Assembly: GCA_963578605.1 (NCBI GenBank)
Contig: CAUZEA010000147.1
Location: 1 to 11,367 of the forward strand
Reading direction: 5' to 3'
DNA: 11,367 nucleotides
From: JAKVCB01 sp963578605
GTDB taxonomy: Bacteria > Planctomycetota > Planctomycetia > Pirellulales > Lacipirellulaceae
Numbering within the stretch: position 1 is the stretch's first letter; every line of letters starts with the position of its first letter. The position numbers and the translations under genes were made by a program. Below the pieces are notes generated by a model. The model was not told the origin of the DNA. It was given only the letters and a program-made list of their open reading frames with translations, and searched no databases. Of the stretch, positions 1-7,201 are shown piece by piece.

Positions 1-6
1 TTCCCT

Positions 7-67
7 CCGCTGCAAAGGTTGCTTCGGCTACGCCTCAGCAACCTTCTCCGCTACGGCAAGCCAGCGG
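7..67. repeat. Nested inverted repeat (REP-like palindrome)
   Basis: An inner perfect 9-bp inverted repeat, AAGGTTGCT at 15-23 and AGCAACCTT at 37-45, encloses a 13-nt loop. An outer pair, CCGCTG at 7-12 and CAGCGG at 62-67, encloses the inner hairpin, so the block could fold as a stem carrying a side hairpin. No gene is recognisable in positions 1-122. The block resembles the dispersed palindromic elements of large bacterial genomes, but with a single copy visible its repeat status is inferred. It lies just left of a run of gene fragments. Confidence 0.4.
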
Positions 68-122
68 ATCCCTAGACCTAGATTTTCTCATAGGCCCTGG
101 ATCATAGATCGGGGGAAGCCCA

Positions 123-208
123 GCCCCAGTTCACGGGCCCACTTTCGCAACGACTGGTCACTGATCTTTCCCTTGAAACAGGGGCGTTTGATGCTGGTTT
201 GGTGCGAG
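123..208 (+). pseudogene. Displaced 86-bp fragment of the sialidase-like gene
   Basis: This stretch is the reverse complement of 11183-11268 with a single mismatch (T at 187 where the full gene has C), so 85 of 86 bases agree. In the original gene it encodes residues near the N-terminus, including LIFPLKQGRLMLVWCE. In this copy the same reading frame runs to GAG at 206-208 and then meets AGG TAA, a stop at 212-214, because the next sequence comes from a transposase. It cannot encode a functional sialidase. The near identity means a recent duplication or gene conversion. Confidence 0.9.
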
Positions 209-390
209 AGGTAACGCGTTGGCTTCACCAGGCAGGAGTGAAGACGTTGTTCATTACTAAAGACAGCCCTTGGGAAAACGGTACCATCGAGTCGGCGGGC
301 GGCAAGCTACGCGACGAACTATTGAACCGGGAATTGTTCTTAAGCCAGGACAAAGTCCGTTGGGTGATCGATCGCTGGCGACTGGCCTAC
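209..390 (+). mobile_element. IS3-family transposase C-terminal remnant
   Basis: The frame starting at 211 encodes the end of an rve-type DDE integrase domain. Recognisable blocks are WLHQAGVKTLFI, SPWENGTIES, GKLRDELLNRELF and VIDRWRLAYN. In IS3 orfB proteins the pattern PWENGYxESFNGKLRDELLNRE contains the last catalytic glutamate, and that Glu is present here in the IES motif. The two upstream catalytic aspartates are missing, because the fragment abuts the sialidase copy on its left. On the right, where IS3 proteins usually read YN-x-x-RPH, the frame passes directly into DUF1501-like sequence (LQPKPTHH). No terminal inverted repeats or target duplication are visible. It is a non-functional relic. 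Confidence 0.85.
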
Positions 391-1725
391 AACCTCCAAC
401 CCAAGCCAACACATCACCTGGCGAAGGCGACTTTGGTCATCTATCTGTTCATGACTGGCGGCCCAGCCGAATGGACTTGTTCGATCCGAAGCCGATCTTG
501 AACCGGGTGGACGGCAAACCATTTCCCGGCAACGTGGAGGAGTCCCGCGATCAGATCACCACCGCGATTGGCGCGATGCTGGGCAGCCAGTTCAAATTTG
601 CCCGACATAGAAACTCAGGGATGTGGATGGCCGACGTCTTGCCTCACACGGCAAAGATGGTAGACGACATCTGCCTCCTCAATTCCACGTGGACCGACCA
701 TCCGTATCACGACAATGCGCTATACAAGATTCACAGCGGTCGGTTGTTGATGGGATATCCAAAGTTCGGCGAGTGGACGGTGTACGGGCTGGGAATCGAA
801 AACTAGAACTTGCCGGCCTATGTGGCGTTTAACGACCCGCTCGGCCCGCCAAAGAACGGGGACGCGAAACTAGACTTCAGGATTCCTGCCGCCGCTTTAT
901 CAAGGTACCCAGTTCCGACCGACCGGCTCATCCATTCGGAATCTCAAGCCGCAATACAACCAACCTTCGGCCGCAACGAAATCCGCGCGGCCGCTGCTCG
1001 AACAGCTCGACGCGATCCATCGCAAGGAACGTCCGCACTATCTCGAATTGGATGCTCGCATCGAGTCCTATGTCCTGGCGGCGAGGATGCAGCTGTCGGC
1101 CGGCGAGGCGCTGGACCTGTCGCGCGAGAGCCAATGCACATTGTCCATGTACGGGGTCGATGAGAAGTGCACCGACTCGTTCGGCCGCCGTTGTTTGCTC
1201 GCGCGCCGATTGATCGAACGTGGCGTGCGGTTTGTGCAAATATTTCTCGAAGAGCAACCCTGGGATAGCCACGGGGATCTCGCCGCCAATCATCGGCTCG
1301 CGTCCCAGCGTACCGACAAGCCGTTGGCGGGATTGCTTCGCGATTTGCGGCAACGCGGTTTGCTCGATTCGACGCTTGTCATCTGGAGAGGCGAATTCGG
1401 TCGAACGCCGACCACGCAACAGTCCGCCGCGGGATTCTCCGGCCGCGACCACAACATGCAAGGATTCACCTCGTGGATGGCCGGCGGAGGTAGTAAGGGC
1501 GGAACCACGTACGGAAAGACCGACGACTTCGGACACAAGGTCGTCGAGAATCCCGTGAGTGTTCATGATTTTCACGCGACGATCCTGCACCTCCTCGGTT
1601 TGCATCATCAGAAGTTGTTCTTCAAACGCAGCGGACTCGAAGAGCGGCTGACAGGAATCGAGCCGCCGAGAGTCGTGACAGAAATCTTGAGCCAAGCGTT
1701 TGCAGGCTGGCGGAGCTTCTTATAG
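391..1725 (+). pseudogene. DUF1501 family protein, decayed pseudogene
   Basis: Three frames join into one DUF1501 protein that aligns along its length with the intact copy at 1741-3186. Matching blocks include LFMTGGP, MDLFDPKP, DVLPHTAKMVDDICL, GRRCLLARRLIERGVRFVQIF, GEFGRTP, GRDHNMQGF and MAGGG. The lesions are a one-base deletion near 465-467, after TGGP (frame 1 to frame 0); a CAG-to-TAG nonsense codon at 804-806, where the intact copy has Gln; an extra A in 867-869 returning to frame 1; and TAG at 871-873, where the intact copy has Trp. The Tat signal and the first 45 or so residues are replaced by transposase sequence. The GGE of the GGEFGR-type motif is RGE here. The TAG at 1723-1725 is the natural end. 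It is a diverged paralogue, not a recent copy, of its neighbour. Confidence 0.9.
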
Positions 1726-1740
1726 ATCTACAACGACGTT

Positions 1741-3186
1741 TCAACTGCGTTTCAAGATCTCGTAAAGCACACGGCAGTCTGCCGAGTGCGTGAGTTTTTG
1801 CTGCTGGCTGTTGTGGTGATACACCAGCTGCTGGTGGTCGAGTCCAAAGAGGTGGAGCAGGGTGGCCTGGTAATCGTTGGGCGTAACCACGTTTTCGACA
1901 GCCCGGTGTCCGAACTCGTCGGTGGCACCATAGACCATGCCTGGCTTTATGCCGCCACCGGCAAGCCACATGCTGAAGCCCTGACCATTGTGGTCGCGAC
2001 CATTCTTGTCGGGGCCGCCCTGGTCCTGTGTGACGGGCAACCGACCGATCTCGCCACCCCAGTGCACGAGCGTCGTGTCGAGCATGCCACGCTGTTTCAA
2101 ATCCGTAACAAGTGCGGCGGACGGTTGATCTGTCTTTCGACAGATCCCGGGCAACCAAGCGTTGAGGTTCTGGTGGAGGTCCCACGGCTGGTTTTTATGA
2201 AAGATCTGAACAAACCGCACACCCCGTTCCACAAGCCGCCGGGCCAGAAGACAGCGGGTGCCGTAATCGCGAGTTTTTTTCTGGTTCAGGCCGTACATTT
2301 CATGCGTGGCTTGGGTTTCTTGGGAGATGTCCAGCGCATCCCGGGCCGCCGTCTGCATGCGAGCGGCCAGTTCATAACTGGCAATGCGCGCTTCCAGATC
2401 CAACTCTTCGGGATACTGTTGCGCATAGCGACGGTTGAGTGTCTGGAGCAACTGGAGGTTTTGGGCCTGCAACGGGCCATCCAGATGGGGCGGCGCATTC
2501 AGGTTCAGAATGCGAGGTTCCTGCGGCCTCACCACAGTCCCCTGGAAGAGTGATGGCAGAAATCCATTTGACCAGTTATCGGTTCCGTCAGTCGGATGCC
2601 CGCCGGGGTCGGTCAGCACAACGTAGGCGGGCATATCCTGGCTCTCCGATCCCAGCCCGTAGGTCAGCCAGGACGCGACATGGGGTCTGCCGAGAACGCC
2701 GGCCATACCGCCATGAAAGTAGCGGATGCAAACTTGGTGGGCATTCGCGCCCGTGTGCATGCTGCGAATCAGGCAAATGTCGTCCACGATGTTTGCCGTG
2801 TGCGGCAACAGTTCGGAGAGTTCCGTTCCACACTGGCCGTGCTTATCGAACCGCCAAATCGTCCCCAGCAGCTTCTTGCTGGCGTTGTTGGAAAAACTGT
2901 AATCGATACTACCCGGGTAGTCGGTACCTGAATACTTGGTGAGTTCGGGCTTGGGATCGGTCAAATCGATGTGCGATGGACCACCGTGCTGAAACAGGGA
3001 GATCATCGACGTCGCCTGTGCATGGTGATGCGTGCGCTTGGGCCGCAGATCGAAGTGTGGAGCCTGCTTCGACATATTCTGCGGAGTTGCGAGGGCACGG
3101 TCCTGATTCAGCAGCCACGCCAAGGCGACCGAGCCGATACCCATCGCGTTTTCGCTCAGAAACTGCCGTCTCGATAAGCTCGTCAT
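1741..3186 (-). CDS. DUF1501 domain-containing exported protein
   Basis: This 481-residue protein is intact and of normal family length. It begins with a twin-arginine signal (SRRQFL, Arg6-Arg7) and a hydrophobic stretch to about residue 27, so Tat export is expected. The DUF1501 domain, whose fold is related to the alkaline phosphatase/sulfatase superfamily, covers most of the rest. Visible blocks are HGGPSHIDLTDPKP at 67-80, RCLLARRLVERGVRFVQIF in the middle, GGEIGR near 377, GRDHNGQGFSMWLAGGG near 396-411 and YGATDEFGHRAVE after it. The biochemical role of the family is not established. The gene starts 22 bp after the stop of the PSD1/cytochrome gene, with GGAG about 9 nt before the ATG, so the two are probably one operon. 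It converges on the DUF1501 pseudogene, with only 15 bp between their stops. Confidence 0.95.
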   Translation of the reverse strand: MTSLSRRQFLSENAMGIGSVALAWLLNQDRALATPQNMSKQAPHFDLRPKRTHHHAQATSMISLFQHGGPSHIDLTDPKPELTKYSGTDYPGSIDYSFSNNASKKLLGTIWRFDKHGQCGTELSELLPHTANIVDDICLIRSMHTGANAHQVCIRYFHGGMAGVLGRPHVASWLTYGLGSESQDMPAYVVLTDPGGHPTDGTDNWSNGFLPSLFQGTVVRPQEPRILNLNAPPHLDGPLQAQNLQLLQTLNRRYAQQYPEELDLEARIASYELAARMQTAARDALDISQETQATHEMYGLNQKKTRDYGTRCLLARRLVERGVRFVQIFHKNQPWDLHQNLNAWLPGICRKTDQPSAALVTDLKQRGMLDTTLVHWGGEIGRLPVTQDQGGPDKNGRDHNGQGFSMWLAGGGIKPGMVYGATDEFGHRAVENVVTPNDYQATLLHLFGLDHQQLVYHHNSQQQKLTHSADCRVLYEILKRS

Positions 3187-3208
3187 GCCGGAATCTCCAA
3201 AGCGGGCC

Positions 3209-5800
3209 TCAATCTACATACAAAAATTCATTCGACCCCATCAGGACCTGACACAGATTCGTCATGACTTGATGGGCAGGACTAGTGTTTTTTGGCAGCT
3301 GGTCGGGATTTGCCTGCAGGTATTTCAATTGCTGCGCGACAAAAGTGGCCGCCAGTTGCAATTCATCCTCTGACGGCTGACGGCAGAGGGCAAGTTGCCA
3401 GGCTTGCGCGATTGGCGGTTGCGGCTGGGCGAGCAAATCCATTTCGCCCTCGCTAGACAGCTTAGCCTTGCGGGCAACTCTTTCCGCCAACTGGCTGGCC
3501 TGCCTTAGTATAAAGTTTCCATTGAGCAACATCAGCGACTGAGTGGCCACGGTCGACACGGGTCGGCGGTCACAGTTGGTCTCCATCACAGGAGCATCGA
3601 AGGACTGGAGCATGGCGACCGGTTGACTGCGGCGGACCTGAATATAGAGACTGCGTCGGTCTTGCTCGCCGGTGACCTCGACCTGGCCGGTGTCGTCTTG
3701 GGCGATAGCCAATGGCGAGCCGAACAGGCTGTCCGTCAGTTGACCAGCCGCCGCCAACATGCGATCGCGGATCGATTCGGCATCCAGACGCGTCACCGAC
3801 CACCGCGTGTAATAGCGGTTGGTGGAATCCTTGAATGCGACCGGTTGGCTGGCTGCTTGTCGCCAAGCGGTCGACTTCAGGATAACCCGGTGCAGTTGTT
3901 TCAAGCTCCACCCCTGCGCCATGAACTCGTCCGCCAACCAGTCAAGCAATTCGGGATGTGTTGGGCGGGCGCCGAGCTTGCCGAAATCGCCAGGGGTCGC
4001 TACGAGCCCGCGACCGAAGTGATGCATCCAGACTCGGTTGACGGTCACGCGTGCGACCAGTGGATGTTGGCCACTGGTCAGCCAGCGCGCGAAGGCGAGG
4101 CGGCGCCCACTTGTCGGCACCAATTCATCGTCAGGTGTGAAGACGTGCCGCTCACCTGGAGGGCTCACGACAGTTAGTGCGGCGGGCAACACATTTTCTC
4201 GGGGCTGATCAGGCTCGCCCCGGAAGAACACGTTCGTTTCCGGCAGATGACCGGCCGGTTCGACCAGGGCGCGAACAAACTCCTGGGGCGGCTTTTTGGC
4301 GCGGATCTCACCCGCTTGCTTGTCGAATTCCTTCAGCTTGTCCGCTCGCTCCTTGCTGTAGAGGTACAGCTTTCTGGGATTGAGTGTTAGTACAGACGGA
4401 TGTTTCTCGAGGAGCTGCTTTTGCTCGTCCGTGCGTTTGTCGGCCGGCGTGCGATAGGCGACTCGCACCAGGTCTCGCTCGGCTATGTCGGGGACTTTCT
4501 TGAGCTGTTCCTCAAGCGTCGTCGAGATGAACTCGTCGAGTTTCTGTTTCTTTTTTTCCAGGACTAGCCGGGCCTCTTTTTCGATCTTGTTCGCCTTGCC
4601 GCGATCAACCTCCGTCATCAGCGAAATCCGCCGTCTGGACGGCGTTTGCCAGTTGCGATAATCCAACGCCGGTTCAAAGATGGCTCGTAGGGAGTAATAG
4701 TCGGTCTGTGGAATCGGGTCATAGCGATGATCATGGCACTGTGCGCAGCCAACGGTCAGGCCCAACAGTGCTGTGGAGACGATCTTCAACGTGTCTGACA
4801 CCACCTGGTTGCGCGCTTCAACGGTGTTTTCCTGTCCCGTTCCATCGGCGGCCATGCGGAGGAATCCGACGGCGGTCAACAGTTCGATCTGCTCGGGCGT
4901 CCAGTCGTCCTCCTTCGCTCCAGCAAGTTCATCCCCGGCAAGCTGGTCGAGGAGAAACCGATCGAACGGCTTATCGTCGTTGAGGGACCGAATGACATAG
5001 TCACGGTACTTCCAGGCCGATGGTCGAACGGCGTCGCCCTGGTGGTAGCCTTCCGAGTCGGCGTAACCGGCCACATCCAACCAGTGACGGGCCCATCGTT
5101 CGCCATAATGTGGCGAATTGAGAAGTTCATCAACGAGTTTTTCGAACCACGCGTCGTCAGACACACTCATCCACCGCTCGAGTTCGTCGGGCGACGGAGG
5201 CAGCCCAATCAAATCGAAGTACAATCGCTTGATAAGCGTGAGTCGATCGGCGTCCGGTGCAAACGCGAGTCCATTGGGCATGGCCCTCAGCAAGAACGCA
5301 TCGATCGGGGTCCGCACGGAACTTGCCGTCGGTGCCCTGGGAACCTCGGGCCGCCGAATCGGTTGAAACGACCAAAAGCTGCGCTCTTCCGGAGTAATGC
5401 CGACCCCCGAACCGATGGACTCAGGCTCAGGACGAGCGGTGGGTGCGCCGTCAGCAATCCAGCGCTGGAGCGTTCGGGTTTCGTCGTCGGACAATCGGTT
5501 CTGTCCGGGTGGCATTTCGCCGGCACGCACGCGCTGGAACAAGTAGCTGCCGGCTGAATCCCCGGGCGTGATGGCCGAGCCAGATTCACCACCGATCTCC
5601 ATCAGCCGGACAAGGCGAAGGTCGAGCCCGCCCTCGAGTTCGTCGGTTGCCCCGTGGCAATCAAAGCAGTGGGCTCGAAAGATGGGCCGAATATCGCGCT
5701 CGAATGTCAACCGCTGATCGATGCGTCGCTGGTCTCCCCCCGCGACGGTGCAGATGGAAATCGCGAGCAGTGTGATGATTTTGGCGGCAGGCGTGGGCAT
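3209..5800 (-). CDS. Planctomycete cytochrome C, DUF1549 and PSD1 (DUF1553) protein
   Basis: This is an 863-residue secreted protein of the Planctomycetota-expanded PSCyt1-PSCyt2-PSD1 architecture. From the N-terminus: a hydrophobic signal (about residues 5-21); PSCyt1 with a haem-binding CFDCH at 45-49 and a likely methionine ligand in GEMPPG near residue 96; PSCyt2/DUF1549 from about 140 to 390 with DLIGLPP, SPHYGERWARHWLD and a second CAQCH at 352-356; a Lys/Glu-rich, probably coiled-coil linker at about 400-510; and PSD1/DUF1553 from about 565 to the end, with VNRVWMHHFGRGLV, GDFG, HPELLDWLA and RLDAESIRD. It may be a multi-haem redox protein, but its substrate is unknown. The frame stays open upstream to 6190. 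I chose the ATG at 5798-5800 because a signal peptide and the PSCyt1 domain follow at once, while the upstream 130 codons contain a remnant of another gene. No clear Shine-Dalgarno sequence is seen. Confidence 0.93.
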   Translation of the reverse strand: MPTPAAKIITLLAISICTVAGGDQRRIDQRLTFERDIRPIFRAHCFDCHGATDELEGGLDLRLVRLMEIGGESGSAITPGDSAGSYLFQRVRAGEMPPGQNRLSDDETRTLQRWIADGAPTARPEPESIGSGVGITPEERSFWSFQPIRRPEVPRAPTASSVRTPIDAFLLRAMPNGLAFAPDADRLTLIKRLYFDLIGLPPSPDELERWMSVSDDAWFEKLVDELLNSPHYGERWARHWLDVAGYADSEGYHQGDAVRPSAWKYRDYVIRSLNDDKPFDRFLLDQLAGDELAGAKEDDWTPEQIELLTAVGFLRMAADGTGQENTVEARNQVVSDTLKIVSTALLGLTVGCAQCHDHRYDPIPQTDYYSLRAIFEPALDYRNWQTPSRRRISLMTEVDRGKANKIEKEARLVLEKKKQKLDEFISTTLEEQLKKVPDIAERDLVRVAYRTPADKRTDEQKQLLEKHPSVLTLNPRKLYLYSKERADKLKEFDKQAGEIRAKKPPQEFVRALVEPAGHLPETNVFFRGEPDQPRENVLPAALTVVSPPGERHVFTPDDELVPTSGRRLAFARWLTSGQHPLVARVTVNRVWMHHFGRGLVATPGDFGKLGARPTHPELLDWLADEFMAQGWSLKQLHRVILKSTAWRQAASQPVAFKDSTNRYYTRWSVTRLDAESIRDRMLAAAGQLTDSLFGSPLAIAQDDTGQVEVTGEQDRRSLYIQVRRSQPVAMLQSFDAPVMETNCDRRPVSTVATQSLMLLNGNFILRQASQLAERVARKAKLSSEGEMDLLAQPQPPIAQAWQLALCRQPSEDELQLAATFVAQQLKYLQANPDQLPKNTSPAHQVMTNLCQVLMGSNEFLYVD

Positions 5801-5947
5801 GGAATGGCGGGCGAGGGGATGCACTCGGTCAGCGCTGTGATGGTTCAAGGCTGGCGGCAAGCAGGGGCGCGGAAAAGAGTGGTGGCGTTCAGTTTCCAAT
5901 GGCCTCGTCGATGTGACAGAACGTGTGGTGCAGACGGTCGATGGGGG
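5801..5947. other. Intergenic spacer upstream of the PSD1 gene
   Basis: The minus-strand frame stays open here, but the translated residues (many His, Pro, Thr and Arg; for example ETERHHSFPRPCLPP) match no family I recognise. They look like read-through of non-coding DNA between the MR/MLE remnant and the PSD1 start. No clear promoter, terminator or repeat is visible. Any promoter for the PSD1-DUF1501 pair would have to lie here or further upstream. Confidence 0.45.
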
Positions 5948-6153
5948 CAGGGGGCCTTTTTCAATAGACGGGATGTTTTCCTCTAATTCCACTGTTTCGA
6001 TCGGCTCATCGAGGCTAGGAAAGCTCTTGCCAAGTCCCCCGATCCCTTCATCCGGGCAGAGCTTCACCAGGATCATGTTTTGCGCCACCCCATCCTCCGA
6101 CTTGCCTTGCGGCCGGTGTTTAGCACAAAATTTTTGGCGTCGGTAATTTTCAC
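5948..6153 (-). pseudogene. Enolase-superfamily (MR/MLE) dehydratase, N-terminal remnant
   Basis: A GTG at 6151-6153, 12 nt after the stop of the dapA-like gene, opens MKITDAKNFVLNTGR, the typical first strand of mandelate racemase/muconate lactonizing enzymes. The frame ends at TGA 6073-6075. A one-base shift near 6112 restores a second family block: QNMILVKLCPDEGIGGLG, matching the VFVKVxTDEGIxGxGE pattern, then an ETVELEENI helix. Similarity fades after about 5948. The whole C-terminal barrel, with its metal ligands and catalytic Lys/His, is absent. After the shift the frame is continuous with the PSD1 gene, so automatic annotation could fuse the two. The spacing suggests it was once co-transcribed with the dapA-like gene. 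Naming the MR/MLE superfamily is fairly firm; the former substrate cannot be told. Confidence 0.72.
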
Positions 6154-6165
6154 TTCCAAGCTTTC

Positions 6166-7104
6166 TTACATGAGGCCTGCCTTCGTGCAAGCCTGCCGCA
6201 AGTCCTTACGCTGGTTATCGGTGCAATCCAATAACGGCGGTCGCATCGGGCCGCCCGGCAATCCAACCATTTCCTGAATAGCCTTTACACAGGACCAATA
6301 CCGTTTCGTTGCCATGGTGGCAGTAAGGTAAGGGGCGTCTTTCTGTTTGACGATCTCAATCGCTTCGCTGCGGCGGCCTTCGACCAGGTGCTGATAAAAC
6401 TCGATCTCCCACTTTGGCCAGATGTTCCCGAGTCCCGTTAAGAAGCAAGGTGATCCGAAGTCGAATCCCCATAGGTAATAGTTCATCCCAGCACTGCCCA
6501 TCGTGGCCACCTTCCCTTTCAGGAGTTCGCTGTGGGCCCGGTAAAAAGGAAAAATCCCGGAGGCGTCCTTGAATCCGCCCGCATGTCCGTTACAGGCCTC
6601 GACCAGGTTGAGCATCATCGTCGGGTTAGCGATGATGTCCTGTACCTGCCACATCACCGCGCCGCTAAAATAGATCACAATCCCAATCTCGGTGTTGCTG
6701 CTAACCACGTCGTAATGACGCTGGATAGCCGGGAACCCGGCGCCGTTGGTCGCGGCCAAGGGTGGGGTCACCATCACGCCGTCAGCCCCAAGGCCTTCGG
6801 CATGTTTGGTGTGTTCAACGACCAATTGGGAAGCCGTGTCGGACGTGCCGGCAATCACCGTCATCTCGCTGCCCCGCGCGGTGTCGATGACCACCTTCTG
6901 GACTTTCCTCCGCTCGTCGGCGGTCAACGAGCCAAACTCTCCCGTACTGCCAGTGACGATGACCACCGACACTTTCTGCTGGACATAGTATTCGGTCAAA
7001 CGTTTCTGAGCATCCAAGTCGAGCGAAAGATCGTCCTTGAAATGAGTTGTCATCGCCACTACGGGACCGCGGAGCTTATCGTGTAGCTGTTCGGCTGTAA
7101 GCAT
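6166..7104 (-). CDS. Dihydrodipicolinate synthase (DapA/NAL/KdgD) family protein
   Basis: This 312-residue cytoplasmic class I (Schiff-base) lyase or dehydratase of the DHDPS/N-acetylneuraminate lyase family has normal length. The glycine-rich substrate motif is GSTGEFGSL at 52-60. GTSDTAS and GADGVMVTPP follow. The conserved tyrosine is probably Tyr145 (VIYFSG) and the Schiff-base lysine Lys179 (GGFKDASG). GSTGEF and GFKD resemble 5-dehydro-4-deoxyglucarate dehydratase (KdgD) more than true DapA (GTTGES, GIKEATG) or NAL, and the residues after Tyr145 differ from DapA (YNVPSR). With the adjacent MR/MLE dehydratase remnant this hints at sugar-acid catabolism; that is inference, and a role linked to the nearby sialidase is an alternative. 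GAAGGGG-type pairing (GAAGGGG at 7111-7117) supports the ATG at 7102-7104. Three tandem repeats lie 37-97 bp upstream. Confidence 0.9.
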   Translation of the reverse strand: MLTAEQLHDKLRGPVVAMTTHFKDDLSLDLDAQKRLTEYYVQQKVSVVIVTGSTGEFGSLTADERRKVQKVVIDTARGSEMTVIAGTSDTASQLVVEHTKHAEGLGADGVMVTPPLAATNGAGFPAIQRHYDVVSSNTEIGIVIYFSGAVMWQVQDIIANPTMMLNLVEACNGHAGGFKDASGIFPFYRAHSELLKGKVATMGSAGMNYYLWGFDFGSPCFLTGLGNIWPKWEIEFYQHLVEGRRSEAIEIVKQKDAPYLTATMATKRYWSCVKAIQEMVGLPGGPMRPPLLDCTDNQRKDLRQACTKAGLM

Positions 7105-7140
7105 GGATTTCCCCTTCGGCTAATAGGCTAAGTTGATGTT

Positions 7141-7201
7141 TTGTGATATCCACTCGGTCGTTGTGATATCCACTCGGCCGGTTGTGATATCCACTCGGCC
7201 G
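7141..7201. repeat. Three tandem 20/21-bp repeats upstream of the dapA-like gene
   Basis: Three copies of TTGTGATATCCACTCGGYCG occur at 7141-7160, 7161-7180 and 7182-7201. The first has T and the others C at the variable base; an extra G follows copies two and three. Each unit contains the palindrome GATATC, and copies two and three also contain CGGCCG. Two readings are possible: an iterated operator for the dapA-like gene, or the multiple terminal repeats of an IS21-family element, whose ends often carry several TCCAC...GGCC-like units. A remnant of IS21 istB about 260 bp to the right favours the second reading. Confidence 0.85.

Noticed and set aside
1..122. N-terminal extension of the sialidase fragment in the same open frame
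   Set aside because: The frame is open from position 2, but the residues do not resemble the original gene upstream of the duplicated block and the DNA is largely palindromic.
928..1695. Long minus-strand frame of 255 codons
   Set aside because: It is antisense to the DUF1501 pseudogene, whose plus-strand residues match the family throughout.
1786..2553. Long plus-strand frame of 255 codons
   Set aside because: It is antisense to the intact DUF1501 gene, whose motifs, Tat signal and operon spacing are clear. This is a shadow frame in GC-rich DNA.
5801..6190. Taking the PSD1/cytochrome protein as 993 residues starting at 6190
   Set aside because: The first 130 codons contain an MR/MLE remnant and low-similarity spacer, overlap the end of the dapA-like gene, and precede a clear signal peptide starting at the ATG at 5800.
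7141..7201. CRISPR array
   Set aside because: The units are directly abutting with 0-1 nt between them, so there are no spacers, and no cas gene is present.
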